Made by a program: the position numbers and the translations under genes. A stretch of 64,000 nt of DNA, from positions 33,097-97,096 of the forward strand of contig CAJQSO010000024.1 of the NCBI GenBank assembly GCA_905614365.1. The letters run 5' to 3'. Shown piece after piece: positions 21,728-32,158 of this stretch (its first letter is position 1; the number at the start of each line of letters is the position of its first letter). The notes under the pieces are model-generated. The model saw nothing but the letters and a program-made list of their open reading frames with translations. It did no database searches and was not told the DNA's origin. Source of the stretch: an uncultured Candidatus Thioglobus sp. (GTDB taxonomy: Bacteria; Pseudomonadota; Gammaproteobacteria; PS1; Pseudothioglobaceae).

Positions 21728-22579
21728 TTATTTTTGATTATTAAGATGAAGTGCAGAGAGAATCTGAAAGACTTTTTGACGTAAGTCTGATCTGTGAACT
21801 ATCATATCAATAGCGCCCTTCTCAAGTAAAAACTCACTTCTTTGAAATCCTTCTGGCAGCTCTTCTCGAACCGTTTGCTCTACAACTCTTGCTCCAGCAA
21901 ATCCTATTCTTGCATTGGGCTCAGCAATCTGGACATCGCCTAGCATTGCTAAACTTGCTGATACGCCACCCATTGTTGGATCAGTTAAGACTGAAATAAA
22001 TGGGATTTTATTATCAGCTAATAACTTAACAGCAAGTGAAGTTTTTGACATTTGCATTAGAGAAAAAAGTCCTTCCTGCATCCTAGCACCGCCACTTGCA
22101 GAAAAACAAACAAAAGGATTCTGATTTTCAATAGCAATATTAGCAGCTCTGACAAATTTTTCACCAACAACTGACCCCATTGATCCGCCCATAAAACTAA
22201 AATCAAAAGCTGCAACTACAATTGGCATACCTTTTAATAATCCCGTTTTAACAACTAACGCATCTTTTTCCTTGGTCTTTTTTTGGGCATCATGATAACG
22301 ATCTTTGTATTTTTTTTGATCTTTAAACTGAAGTGGATCTACCGACTGAATATTAGCAGCTATCTCAAGTTGATGCTCAATATCGAGAAATCTCTCTATA
22401 CGTTTTCTAGCAGAAATTCTTAAATGATGGTCGCACTTTGGACAAACATAATGAAGACGCTCAAGTTCTTCCTGATAAAGAACTCGGCTGCACTCTGGGC
22501 ATTTACTCCAAAGTCCTTCAGGAATATTTTTTTTAGTATTAATGCCAATAGATGGCATAATTTTTTCTAGCCAACTCAT
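21728..22579 (-). CDS. accD: Acetyl-CoA carboxylase carboxyltransferase beta subunit
   Basis: Zn ribbon [13 protein letters not shown]...[37 protein letters not shown]. Confidence 0.98.
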   Translation of the reverse strand: MSWLEKIMPSIGINTKKNIPEGLWSKCPECSRVLYQEELERLHYVCPKCDHHLRISARKRIERFLDIEHQLEIAANIQSVDPLQFKDQKKYKDRYHDAQKKTKEKDALVVKTGLLKGMPIVVAAFDFSFMGGSMGSVVGEKFVRAANIAIENQNPFVCFSASGGARMQEGLFSLMQMSKTSLAVKLLADNKIPFISVLTDPTMGGVSASLAMLGDVQIAEPNARIGFAGARVVEQTVREELPEGFQRSEFLLEKGAIDMIVHRSDLRQKVFQILSALHLNNQK

Positions 22580-22591
22580 AGTATTTGTAAA

Positions 22592-23392
22592 TTAATTAAT
22601 TGCATTTGAGATTTCCTTTGCAAGGTTGCCAACCTTAGTAATCATTGTATCTTTGTCACTCGACAATTCTTCAACAATTGAAACTAGCGCACTACCAACA
22701 ATCACTGCATCAGCATTCTGGCCAACTTGTTTCGCAATTTCAGCATTACTTATTCCAAAACCAACTCCTAATGGTAGTTTAAAATACTTTCGCATTCTTT
22801 CCAAGTGATGGTTAACTGATTCAACATCTAGATTTCCTGCGCCTGTTACGCCCTTCAATGAAACAAAGTATATATAGCCAGTGGCCATTTCTGCAATGTA
22901 TTGTAATCGCTCATCGGTCGTTGTCGGGGCAACCAAAAAGATAAGATCAATCTCTAGTTTATCAAGTTCTTTCTTAAGATCATGGACCTCTTCTGGAGGC
23001 ATATCAACAACCAAGATTCCGTCTACACCTGCTTCATGAGCTCTAACTGCAAATTCTTTATAACCGAAAACTTCAATTGGATTTGTGTATCCCATTAAAA
23101 CGATACCAGTAGATTGGTTATGCTCCCTAAACCTCTCAACTATTGCAAAAACATCATGTAAATTAACACCATCTGCAACAGCTCTCTCATGTGATTTTGC
23201 AATTACTGGTCCATCAGCCATAGGATCTGAAAAAGGCATTCCTAGCTCTATAATATCTGCACCACTATCTGCCAAAGTAAAAACTAGGGCTTCTGAGTTA
23301 TCCAGGCCACTATCACCAGCAGTGATGAATGGAATAAAAGCAGTCTTGTTCTTAGCTTCGAGTTGTTTGAAAATATTTAAGATTCGTGACAT
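22592..23392 (-). CDS. trpA: Tryptophan synthase alpha subunit
   Basis: 266 aa; FIPFITAGD, IELGMPFSDPMADGPVI, GVGFGIS. Confidence 0.97.
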   Translation of the reverse strand: MSRILNIFKQLEAKNKTAFIPFITAGDSGLDNSEALVFTLADSGADIIELGMPFSDPMADGPVIAKSHERAVADGVNLHDVFAIVERFREHNQSTGIVLMGYTNPIEVFGYKEFAVRAHEAGVDGILVVDMPPEEVHDLKKELDKLEIDLIFLVAPTTTDERLQYIAEMATGYIYFVSLKGVTGAGNLDVESVNHHLERMRKYFKLPLGVGFGISNAEIAKQVGQNADAVIVGSALVSIVEELSSDKDTMITKVGNLAKEISNAIN

Positions 23393-23468
23393 AATTATTA
23401 ATACTATTTTTTAATTAAATTTTAACATAGACAAAGTTAAACTCAATTTAATGTCCATATGATTAGGA

Positions 23469-24518
23469 TTATTTTGTTTTGGTAGAGTATGAGTGAACTG
23501 CATCCACTAAAACTTTCATACTTTCTGGATTAACATCAGGAGTAATCCCATGCCCAAGATTAAACACATGTCCAGTTTTACCTTTGAACTGGTCAAGAAC
23601 TTTATAGGCTTCTGCCTTTATTACATCCGGCGATGCATAAAGTACTGATGGATCAAGATTGCCCTGTATTGCAACTTGTGCGCCCACTCTTCTTTCTGCC
23701 TCGGCAAGCTCAATTGTCCAATCAATACCCACTGCATCACATCCAGTTGCAGCAATTTGCTCGAGCCATGCCGCGCCGCCTTTAGTGAAAAGTGTCACTG
23801 GAATCGTTTTGCCTTCATAGCTACGATGAAGCCCATCTACAATTTTTGACATGTACCTTAGTGAGAAATTTTCATAACTGCCTTTACTTAAAAGCCCACC
23901 CCAAGTATCAAAAATCATTACTGAATCTGCTCCAGCCTCAATTTGAGAATTTAGGTAGTCTATAACAGTATCAGCGAGAACATCAAGAAGTTGATGCATA
24001 TGCTTTGGGTTCTCATACATCAAGCCCTTTACCTTTGAAAAGGTTTTACTAGTGCCGCCCTCAACCATATAAGTTGCTAGTGTCCATGGGCTTCCACTAA
24101 AGCCTATTAACGGAACCCTACCTTTAAGGTTTTTTTTAATTACACTTACCGCCTCACTAACGTAAGCAAGCTCAGTACCAACATCTGGTTTCGTTAAGTT
24201 TTCAATGCTGCTGAGCGTGTGAAGAGGATTAGTAAATTTTGGTCCCTCACCCTCAACAAAATGAAGCCCCAATCCCATAGCATCAGGAATAGTTAATATG
24301 TCAGAAAAAAGAATTGCCGCATCAAGATCAAATCGCTCAAGGGGCTGAAGAGTAACTTCACATGCAAGATCACTTGACTTACATAAAGTTAAAAAATCAC
24401 CAGCTATTTTTCTAGTAGCGCGATACTCGGGTAAGTATCTACCTGCTTGCCTCATCACCCAAATTGGAGTGCGAGATACTTCTTTCTTTAGAAGCGCATT
24501 AATGTAGTCGAATGCCAT
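23469..24518 (-). CDS. hemE: Uroporphyrinogen decarboxylase
   Basis: [48 protein letters not shown]. Confidence 0.98.
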   Translation of the reverse strand: MAFDYINALLKKEVSRTPIWVMRQAGRYLPEYRATRKIAGDFLTLCKSSDLACEVTLQPLERFDLDAAILFSDILTIPDAMGLGLHFVEGEGPKFTNPLHTLSSIENLTKPDVGTELAYVSEAVSVIKKNLKGRVPLIGFSGSPWTLATYMVEGGTSKTFSKVKGLMYENPKHMHQLLDVLADTVIDYLNSQIEAGADSVMIFDTWGGLLSKGSYENFSLRYMSKIVDGLHRSYEGKTIPVTLFTKGGAAWLEQIAATGCDAVGIDWTIELAEAERRVGAQVAIQGNLDPSVLYASPDVIKAEAYKVLDQFKGKTGHVFNLGHGITPDVNPESMKVLVDAVHSYSTKTK

Positions 24519-24582
24519 TATTTTTTCTCAGTAAAAAGTTGATTATAATCATTATAAAACTTTATTTTGGTTTGCTTCTGAC

Positions 24583-24606
24583 ACAAAAAAAGCCACATTT
24601 GTGGCC
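24583..24606 (-). terminator. Rho-independent terminator after rpmE
   Basis: Minus strand GCCACAAATGTGGC hairpin followed by a run of 7 T, between rpmE and hemE. Confidence 0.8.
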
Positions 24607-24628
24607 TTTAGAGTGAATCAATTAGTAT

Positions 24629-24841
24629 TTAACGCTTGAATGCGCCGTAACGTGACTTAAATTTTTCAACACGTCCAGCAGTATCCATAATTTTTTGCTT
24701 ACCTGTATAAAAAGGATGGCAACTTGAACAAACATCAAGATGAAGTTCGTCTTTACCCGAAGTTGAGCGCGTTTCAAATGCGTTGCCACAACTGCACACA
24801 ACTTTAACAGTATCGTAAGAAGGATGAATGTCTGTTTGCAT
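24629..24841 (-). CDS. rpmE: 50S ribosomal protein L31 (zinc-type)
   Basis: 70 aa; CSCGNAF...[14 protein letters not shown]. Confidence 0.97.
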   Translation of the reverse strand: MQTDIHPSYDTVKVVCSCGNAFETRSTSGKDELHLDVCSSCHPFYTGKQKIMDTAGRVEKFKSRYGAFKR

Positions 24842-24881
24842 AACTTTATATCTTCAAATTTGAAAGAACGTGAATTATATA

Positions 24882-25109
24882 CTATCTCTCTGCAGGGGTA
24901 AATGTTTTAACGCTTAATGCATGAAGTTCACCACTCTTTATCTCTTCTTTAACAACTCCTAAAACTGCCCTCTGCCTTTGCAATAAAGATAGACCTTCAA
25001 AAATAGGTGAAACAATTACTGCAGAGCAATTACAACCATCACCTTCCATAGTCACTTCAGATTGCTCTATTCCTAATTCAAGTTTTTTCTGCACCTCTTC
25101 TAAAGTCAT
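24882..25109 (-). CDS. ibaG: BolA/IbaG family protein
   Basis: 75 aa; BolA-like fold sequence, VSPIFEGLSLLQRQRAV, C-terminal HALSVKTFTP. Confidence 0.88.
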   Translation of the reverse strand: MTLEEVQKKLELGIEQSEVTMEGDGCNCSAVIVSPIFEGLSLLQRQRAVLGVVKEEIKSGELHALSVKTFTPAER

Positions 25110-25163
25110 AATAAATCTCTAGTTATAGTTTTAATAGTAATCATTTTACTAAATTTAATTAGC

Positions 25164-26432
25164 TCACGCGCCAAAGACGCCTTTTAATGTGAAGAAAAAT
25201 AAAATCGACATTAATGCGCCTGCCGGTAATGTCACTATCCACGATAAAAATATCTTATTAATAACTCGCGTATCTAGTGCAGCCATTCCTCGTGCAAGCC
25301 CAACTCCTAATACTGCTCCAACTAATACTTGTGTTGTTGAAACTGGAATTCCTGTTCCTGATGCTATAACAACTGTTGCTGCAGCTGCTAAAGTGGCAGC
25401 AAATCCACGAGATGGAGTTAGTTGGGTGATACGAGTACCAATAGTAGCAATGACCTTATGTCCATAGGTTATAAGCCCAACAACAATGCCAGCACCACCA
25501 ACTAATAAAATCCATACTGGAAGAGCACTTTTAGATCCAATAGACCCACCACTTTCAATAACGCTGTAAATTGCTGCCAGTGGCCCAATTGCATTTGCAA
25601 CATCATTAGAGCCATGAGCAAAAGCCATTGCAGCTGCGGTAATAATCATGAGCACACCGAAAACTCTCTCCATTGAAGCAAAGTGAAAATCCTTATTTTC
25701 ATCAGGATCAAGGTGTATTCTTCGAATCACGAGTGTGCCAAAAAGCGCAACAATTAAACCACATCCTACAGACAATGAGTAACTTGTAAATAAGTCAAAA
25801 CTCAAGCCAACATGTTTTAATCCTTTCAATATAGTAACCAAAGAAACAATAAAACCTACTAAAAACATATAATAAGGAACGTATTTTTTTGCATTGTCAA
25901 AAGGATCATTTGTATCAATAATTAAATTTTGTAGACTCCTAAACAGCATAAAAGAAATTATTCCCGCCAATACTGGTGAGGCTACCCAGCTTAATACAAT
26001 TTTAACTACTTGATTCCAATCAACAGCATCCACACCAACCCCGACAGCTCCAAATCCTACAATTGCCCCCACAATAGAGTGTGTTGTTGAAACTGGCCAT
26101 CCAAATGATGAAGCAATTAATAGCCAAGTGCCTGCGGCCAATAATGATGCCAACATACCATATACCAATAAATGCGGCTCATTAGTAAATAATGCTGCAT
26201 CTAAAATACCTTTACGAATTGTGGCTGTAACTTCACCTCCAGCTAAAATTGCACCAGCAAATTCAAAAATAACTGCAATAATAATTGCTTGTTTAATAGT
26301 AACAGCACCAGAACCAACAGATGTGCCCATTGCATTAGCAACATCGTTTGCACCTATACCCCAGGCCATAAAAACACCAAATACAATAGCCAGTATTATT
26401 AATACATTACCGTAATTTGCAATAATTTCCAT
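25164..26432 (-). CDS. Inorganic phosphate transporter, Pit family
   Basis: GANDVANAMGTSVGSGAVT and AHGSNDVANAIGPLAAI duplicated PiT signatures; VSTTHSIVGAI and VSTTQVLVGAV. Confidence 0.95.
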   Translation of the reverse strand: MEIIANYGNVLIILAIVFGVFMAWGIGANDVANAMGTSVGSGAVTIKQAIIIAVIFEFAGAILAGGEVTATIRKGILDAALFTNEPHLLVYGMLASLLAAGTWLLIASSFGWPVSTTHSIVGAIVGFGAVGVGVDAVDWNQVVKIVLSWVASPVLAGIISFMLFRSLQNLIIDTNDPFDNAKKYVPYYMFLVGFIVSLVTILKGLKHVGLSFDLFTSYSLSVGCGLIVALFGTLVIRRIHLDPDENKDFHFASMERVFGVLMIITAAAMAFAHGSNDVANAIGPLAAIYSVIESGGSIGSKSALPVWILLVGGAGIVVGLITYGHKVIATIGTRITQLTPSRGFAATLAAAATVVIASGTGIPVSTTQVLVGAVLGVGLARGMAALDTRVINKIFLSWIVTLPAGALMSILFFFTLKGVFGA

Positions 26433-26444
26433 TATGAACTCCGG

Positions 26445-27125
26445 TTATTTGGTAAGCATTACTTCAAAACGTGAACCTACCTTCTGAGCAGCATCAGCAG
26501 TCTCACCAAGCCACTCAATAGCTCGGTAATAAAACATCACATCTACAGGTGGCAAGTTGGATTCAAGCAAAAATAATTTATTACGTATATCATTCTGCGC
26601 TGTATCAGTCTCATGCTCTAGTTCATTAATTTTCTTAACCATCTCGCTCACAATTTTGCGCTCACGCTTACTAAAGGCAGTTTCTAACAACTCATCAAGT
26701 TCATTAATTGCTACCAGTGCAGCTCCTGAGGTTTTAATACAAAGATCGGCAAGTTTTATGAAATCCTCCGCAAACTCTTTAGGAAAGACCATATGACGAG
26801 TCATCATTAAGCCCGCAAGATCTTTAGTAATGTTAGCAATAGAATCTTGGATTAAAAGAACATCAAGCAAATCTCTACGAGAAAAAGGCATCATAAAAGT
26901 ACTAGGCAAGTTCATCCTTAATTTTTTCTTTAGCTTATCAGCCTTTTGCTCTTTATTTCCAATTGAAACTTGAGCTTCTTGAGCTTTATCCCAGTCCTCT
27001 GATTTAGCTGCTCGAGCAAAAACTCCAAACTCTTTAATACAGGAATGAACCTGCTTCATGTGCTGTTGCAAAGGGTTTATTGGTGAATTTCCAAATAAAC
27101 TAGTGATATTTCCTGATTTAGTCAT
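26445..27125 (-). CDS. DUF47/PhoU-like phosphate transport regulator
   Basis: 226 aa, all-helical DUF47-type sequence immediately upstream of, and co-oriented with, pit. Confidence 0.9.
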   Translation of the reverse strand: MTKSGNITSLFGNSPINPLQQHMKQVHSCIKEFGVFARAAKSEDWDKAQEAQVSIGNKEQKADKLKKKLRMNLPSTFMMPFSRRDLLDVLLIQDSIANITKDLAGLMMTRHMVFPKEFAEDFIKLADLCIKTSGAALVAINELDELLETAFSKRERKIVSEMVKKINELEHETDTAQNDIRNKLFLLESNLPPVDVMFYYRAIEWLGETADAAQKVGSRFEVMLTK

Positions 27126-27447
27126 AACTATTTTATCTCCATAAAAAGATTTATTTTCTATCTACTAAGCACACATCTAAAAAAGCAAATTTTAAAACAA
27201 AGTTAAAAAAAAAGGGGTACTAATTTAAATAATATTTTACCAGTGGAATTAGTCTTGATTTGAACTGCTCATCATCCACTTAAAACTCCTTAAATTCTTT
27301 AAAAACTGACTCATTAAAGCCTAAATACATTATCTCTAGATTTCCCTCAAATACAGGGTAAGTAATTTTTTACGCATTTTCACTTAGCTTAATTTCTAAA
27401 GTGTAACATTATATAAAATATTTTTTCCATCTAACCCTATACTCTTA

Positions 27448-28827
27448 ATGCCAAACCAATCAACTACTAATGACGTTAATGTAATCATTTTAGCTGCAGG
27501 TCAAGGCAAAAGAATGCATTCTAGTATATCCAAAGTGCTTCATGAAGTTGGTAATAAGACTTTAATTCAGCATGTCTTAGATGCTGCGACTCCTTTAGCA
27601 AGTTCGATTAACGTAATCATTGGTCATAATTCAGAATCAGTGAAGAAATCAGTATCAAGTAATCTTATTACATGGGTTTTGCAAAAAAATCAACTTGGAA
27701 CGGGTCATGCGGTAATGCAGGCAATCCCAAATATTCAAGAAAACTCAATGTGCCTTATTCTATACGGTGATGTGCCTCTAATTCAAACTCACACATTATT
27801 AAAGTTACTTGAAAAAGCAAATAAAACTGGCTTTTCTCTTCTAACAGTAATTCAAGATGACCCTTCAGGATATGGTCGAATCATAAGAGATTCTTCAAAT
27901 TCTATCCAATCCATTATTGAGCACAAAGATGCAAATACTGAGGAACTTAAAATTGATGAAATCAATACTGGCATTATGGCTATTACCGGCGCCTTATTAA
28001 CAAAATACTTAAATCAGCTTGAGCCAAATAATTCACAAGGCGAACTATATCTTACTGATATTGTTGAAAAAGCAGTCAGAGATAATGTTAATATTGCTTC
28101 ATTTATATGTGAGAATTCAGCAGAAGTAATGGGTATAAACGATAAAAATAACTTAGCGGGGGCTGAAAGAGCTTACCAGTTAAAAATTGCAGACGAGCTA
28201 ATGACAAATGGCCTTACCATAAAAGATCCTAGTCGTTTCGATTGTCGAGGTAATCTAAGTTTTGGAAGTGACTGTATTATTGATGTAAATGTTATTTTTG
28301 AAGGTGAAGTTAAGCTAGGTAAAAATGTTCAAATTTCTCCGAACTGTATTATAAAAAACTCTAAGATCGGTGATAATTCTCACGTCATGCCAAATTCGAT
28401 TATTGAAGACTCAGTTATTGGAAGTCATACTAGTATTGGGCCTTTTGCCCGAATTCGTCCTGAAACCAAAATAGGTAGTCATGCAAAGATTGGTAATTTT
28501 GTTGAAGTGAAAAAATCAATAATTGATGACAACTCAAAGGTATCTCATTTAAGTTATGTTGGAGATAGTCAAGTTGGCAAGGCTGTCAATATTGGTGCTG
28601 GAGTAATAACCTGTAATTATGATGGTGTAAATAAAAGCCAAACAACTATTGGAGATGGAGCATTTATTGGTTCAAATAGTCAACTAATCGCACCAGTCTC
28701 GATTGGGAAAAATGCAACCATTGGAGCGGGATCAACTATCACTCAAGATGCTCCCGATGAAAAACTTACGTTGAGTCGAAATAAACAATCAACGATAAGC
28801 AAATGGAAGCGGCCTCAAAAGAAATAA
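27448..28827 (+). CDS. glmU: Bifunctional UDP-GlcNAc pyrophosphorylase / GlcN-1-P acetyltransferase
   Basis: LAAGQGKRMHSSISKVLHEV; C-terminal left-handed beta-helix, CNYDGVNKSQTTIGDGAFIGSN. Confidence 0.98.
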   Translation: MPNQSTTNDVNVIILAAGQGKRMHSSISKVLHEVGNKTLIQHVLDAATPLASSINVIIGHNSESVKKSVSSNLITWVLQKNQLGTGHAVMQAIPNIQENSMCLILYGDVPLIQTHTLLKLLEKANKTGFSLLTVIQDDPSGYGRIIRDSSNSIQSIIEHKDANTEELKIDEINTGIMAITGALLTKYLNQLEPNNSQGELYLTDIVEKAVRDNVNIASFICENSAEVMGINDKNNLAGAERAYQLKIADELMTNGLTIKDPSRFDCRGNLSFGSDCIIDVNVIFEGEVKLGKNVQISPNCIIKNSKIGDNSHVMPNSIIEDSVIGSHTSIGPFARIRPETKIGSHAKIGNFVEVKKSIIDDNSKVSHLSYVGDSQVGKAVNIGAGVITCNYDGVNKSQTTIGDGAFIGSNSQLIAPVSIGKNATIGAGSTITQDAPDEKLTLSRNKQSTISKWKRPQKK

Positions 28828-28855
28828 AATTTCTATCTTATAGGATAACCACTCA

Positions 28856-30022
28856 ATGTTAAATCTTCCTAGGAATGTCTGGATATTAACTGTCTGTCTA
28901 GCACTTTTTATGTCACTTAGTGTTTTTATGGTATTTGTGGCAGGCATTATTGGAAGCACCCTGGCACCTTTAAAAAGCCTAGCAACCCTGCCTGTAGCAA
29001 CTATTGTAGTAGGAACTGCAGTCACTGTTATTCCAGCTATTCGGTTGATGTCAATTTTTGGTCGTAAGAAAGTGTTTTTGAGTTCATGCGTTTATACAAT
29101 ATTACTCATTGGCTTGTGTATTTTCTCAATCATTAATAAATCATTTTATTTATTTTGTTTTGCATCCTTCTGCTTAGGTGGAAGCGTTGCTGTTATGCAG
29201 CAATTTAGGTTTGCCGCAATTGAAAGCGTGGAGCCCGAACTAAGACCAAAAGCAACTGCAGTTGTTCTTCTTGGAGGGATAGTTTCGGCTTTTCTTGGTA
29301 CTGAAATTGCAACTTTAGGCAAAGATTACTTTGATACCGATTTTGTTGGATCTTTCATCATTCTTTCCCTTTTATTTATTATTGCATTTATATTATTGTG
29401 CTTCTTTAAGCCAGCTGAAAAGTTTAAACAACAAATTGATAATTCTAAAAGGTCTTTAATTGAAATTATAAAACAAGGCTCTTTTATAGTTGCCGTATGC
29501 GCCGCGATAACTGGCTATGTTGTTATGAGTTTTGTAATGACTGCAACCCCTGTGAGCATGCATATAATGGATGGTTTTTCCCTTCATCATACAAAATCAG
29601 TCCTACAAGCTCACGTCATTGCGATGTTTCTCCCTTCACTATTTACAGCTTTGATTGTTAAATATTTAGGTCTTACTCGTATGATGCTCCTTGGAGTTAT
29701 ATTTTTCTTTGCTTCTGTCTTCATTGCATACAGTAGTCATGCTCTTAGCAGCTATTGGTGGTCTTTAGTTCTTCTTGGCCTTGGATGGAATTTTTTATTT
29801 ATAGGAGGAACTAACCTACTTCCAAAATCCTATAATGAAAATGAAAAATTTAAAGTTCAGTCAATTAATGATTTTTTAGTTTTTGGTCTTCAAGCTATTG
29901 CAGCTCTATCAGCAGGCTGGTTTGTTTTTAATTTTAGCTGGGAGGTAGTTCTTTTATCAGTCATACCATTATTATTTTTTCAATTATTTATTCTATTATG
30001 GTGGTTAAAAAATAATAATTAA
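28856..30022 (+). CDS. MFS transporter
   Basis: 388 aa, ~12 hydrophobic segments, RLMSIFGRKKVFLSSC loop motif. Confidence 0.85.
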   Translation: MLNLPRNVWILTVCLALFMSLSVFMVFVAGIIGSTLAPLKSLATLPVATIVVGTAVTVIPAIRLMSIFGRKKVFLSSCVYTILLIGLCIFSIINKSFYLFCFASFCLGGSVAVMQQFRFAAIESVEPELRPKATAVVLLGGIVSAFLGTEIATLGKDYFDTDFVGSFIILSLLFIIAFILLCFFKPAEKFKQQIDNSKRSLIEIIKQGSFIVAVCAAITGYVVMSFVMTATPVSMHIMDGFSLHHTKSVLQAHVIAMFLPSLFTALIVKYLGLTRMMLLGVIFFFASVFIAYSSHALSSYWWSLVLLGLGWNFLFIGGTNLLPKSYNENEKFKVQSINDFLVFGLQAIAALSAGWFVFNFSWEVVLLSVIPLLFFQLFILLWWLKNNN

Positions 30023-30064
30023 TACTTATTAATTATTTTTGTAATAAAATTCTTTAAAACTCTA

Positions 30065-30907
30065 TTGGATCTAATGATGTTAAAAGTCACGCCACTAACC
30101 CCTTCAATTGGAGCAATAATCTCAGAAGTTTCGCTGAATAAGGATTTAAATAGTGAAACTATTGAACAAATATACAGTGCACTTATTAGGTATCAGGTTA
30201 TTTTTTTTAGAGACCAAAATATCTCTCCAGAATCACATCTGAAATTAGCAGAAAGTCTTGGTGAAATTGATCCAGGCCATCCTGTCTACCCACATGTTGA
30301 GGGGCATCAAAGTATTGTATTACTGAAAAATGATGCAAATAATAGGCCAGATACAAATGACTGGCATAAAGATCTTACTTTTAAACCAAACCCTCCCTTT
30401 GCAAGTATATTACATAGCGTTAAGGTTCCTAAAGTCGGTGGTGATACCCTTTGGGCAAGTATGAGTGCAGCATATGATAAGCTTCCAAATGGATGGAAAG
30501 CCCACCTAGAAGAACTTGAAGCAATTCACGATATGGGTACATTTAGAAACGACTTTTACAAAGAAGGTGGTATCGATTCGGTTAATAATGCTCTAAAGAA
30601 AGTTGGCTCAGCGGTTCATAAAGTTATTGAGACTCACCCCATTTCAGGCCTCAAATATTTAAATGTAAATCAATCCTTTACTCGCAACATTGTGAATGAA
30701 AGCCAAGGTCCAAGTGATCATATACTGCAATTCTTATTTCAGCATATTTCAAAACCTGAATTCCAAGTTAGATTTCACTGGGAAGATAATTCTGTTGCTA
30801 TTTGGGATAATAGAATTACTCAACATTATGCAGTTTTTGACTATTTACCAGAGTTCAGACATATGCAGCGAGTTACAGTTATAAATGATAAAAGGGATAA
30901 ATCTTAA
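30065..30907 (+). CDS. TauD/TfdA family Fe(II)/2-oxoglutarate dioxygenase (likely start at an internal Met, ~30074-30077)
   Basis: IFFRDQNISPESHL, NDWHKDLTF (HxD), GGDTLWASM, SVAIWDNRITQHYAVFDY (distal His). Confidence 0.9.
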   Translation: MDLMMLKVTPLTPSIGAIISEVSLNKDLNSETIEQIYSALIRYQVIFFRDQNISPESHLKLAESLGEIDPGHPVYPHVEGHQSIVLLKNDANNRPDTNDWHKDLTFKPNPPFASILHSVKVPKVGGDTLWASMSAAYDKLPNGWKAHLEELEAIHDMGTFRNDFYKEGGIDSVNNALKKVGSAVHKVIETHPISGLKYLNVNQSFTRNIVNESQGPSDHILQFLFQHISKPEFQVRFHWEDNSVAIWDNRITQHYAVFDYLPEFRHMQRVTVINDKRDKS

Positions 30908-30910
30908 TTA

Positions 30911-32077
30911 CTACTCAAGTATGCTAAAGCCTTGCTCAAGGTCTTCAATTAACTCACTTGAGTCTTCAAGCCCTATACTTAATCGTACTAAATGTTTTCC
31001 ATCATGTACCCATTCTCCATCTCTCTTGTAAGGCCTAGCAGTTAAAAGGCTTTTATAGCCACCCCAACTAAAACCAAGGGCAAATGCTTCAAGTGAATTA
31101 GCAAATAATGCAATTTTTTCTGCTGAATATGACTTTTTGAATGTGAAAGCAAACAATCCTGATGCGCCGCTAAAATCTCTCTTCCATAAGTCATGCTGAG
31201 GGTGTGATTCAAGACCTGGATGAATTACAGTTTCAACAATATCATTACTCTCAAGCCATCTTGCAACTTCAAAGGCTGTTTTTTGGTGCGCCTCTAGACG
31301 TACCTTTAGTGATCTTAGCCCCCTTAAAGCTTGGTAACAATCCTGAGGGTTGGCGTAGTTTTCAACAGTTTCAAAATATTTAGAAAACTCGTCAGCATAT
31401 TTTTGATTTACTGTTACGCAGCCCAATAAGATGTCAGAGTGGCCACAAATATACTTGGTAACAGATTGAATCGTGATGTCAATACCGAGATCCAAAGGCT
31501 TTAAAAAAAGAGGTGTAGCCCATGAATTATCTAAAATTGATAGTACATTTGCTTTTTTTACCTCTTTAACAATTGCAGAAATATCTTGTATTTCAAATGT
31601 ATTAGAGCCAGGAGATTCCAAAAAAATTAATTTTGTTTTATCGTTGATATAGTGGCTAATTTCAGCGCCTATATTCGATTCTACATGAGTTATTTTAACA
31701 TTATATTTTTCAAGAATATTATGACAAAAACTCGCAGTGGGGCTATAAACATTATCACATAATAAGACTTCATCTCCACTTTTAGTAAAGGCCATAAGGG
31801 TATTTGTAATAGCACTAATGCCAGATGGAAATGCATAAGAAGCGTGGCCATTTTCAAGCTTACACATCGCCTCTTCAAAGGCCTTCTGAGTAGATAGCCC
31901 ATGTGTTCCATAGTCAACTCCAGGATAATTATTATCCATTGCTAACTGCATATCTTCAAAATCATTAAATAGAACCGTTGAGCCGCTCTGGACATCAGGA
32001 TTAATGGTTCTTATTTTTCTATCGCCATATTTCTGGGTGTAGTCAATCCATCCAACGCTATCATTTTTCTTAGTCAT
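30911..32077 (-). CDS. metC: PLP-dependent cystathionine beta-lyase-like enzyme
   Basis: 388 aa; YGTHGLSTQKAFEEAMCKLENG, LDNSWATPLFLKPLDLGIDITIQSVTKYICGHSD, GFSWGGYKSL. Confidence 0.88.
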   Translation of the reverse strand: MTKKNDSVGWIDYTQKYGDRKIRTINPDVQSGSTVLFNDFEDMQLAMDNNYPGVDYGTHGLSTQKAFEEAMCKLENGHASYAFPSGISAITNTLMAFTKSGDEVLLCDNVYSPTASFCHNILEKYNVKITHVESNIGAEISHYINDKTKLIFLESPGSNTFEIQDISAIVKEVKKANVLSILDNSWATPLFLKPLDLGIDITIQSVTKYICGHSDILLGCVTVNQKYADEFSKYFETVENYANPQDCYQALRGLRSLKVRLEAHQKTAFEVARWLESNDIVETVIHPGLESHPQHDLWKRDFSGASGLFAFTFKKSYSAEKIALFANSLEAFALGFSWGGYKSLLTARPYKRDGEWVHDGKHLVRLSIGLEDSSELIEDLEQGFSILE

Positions 32078-32158
32078 ATATTTACAGATTTAACAAATTG
32101 GAAATCATCATAAGTACAATTACAACATTTGTCCAGCAATTTTTAAATACAAGAAAAA

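Noticed and set aside
27126-27447. 322-bp gap between the DUF47 gene and glmU as a candidate ncRNA or Pho-box region
   Set aside because: No recognisable Pho box, strong hairpin or ORF; it is a divergent promoter region with AT-rich sequence.
30911-31917. Frame-shifted ORF 31690-31917 inside the metC-like gene as a possible frameshift/overlapping gene
   Set aside because: The main 388-aa frame is intact across the region; no sign of a real overlapping gene.
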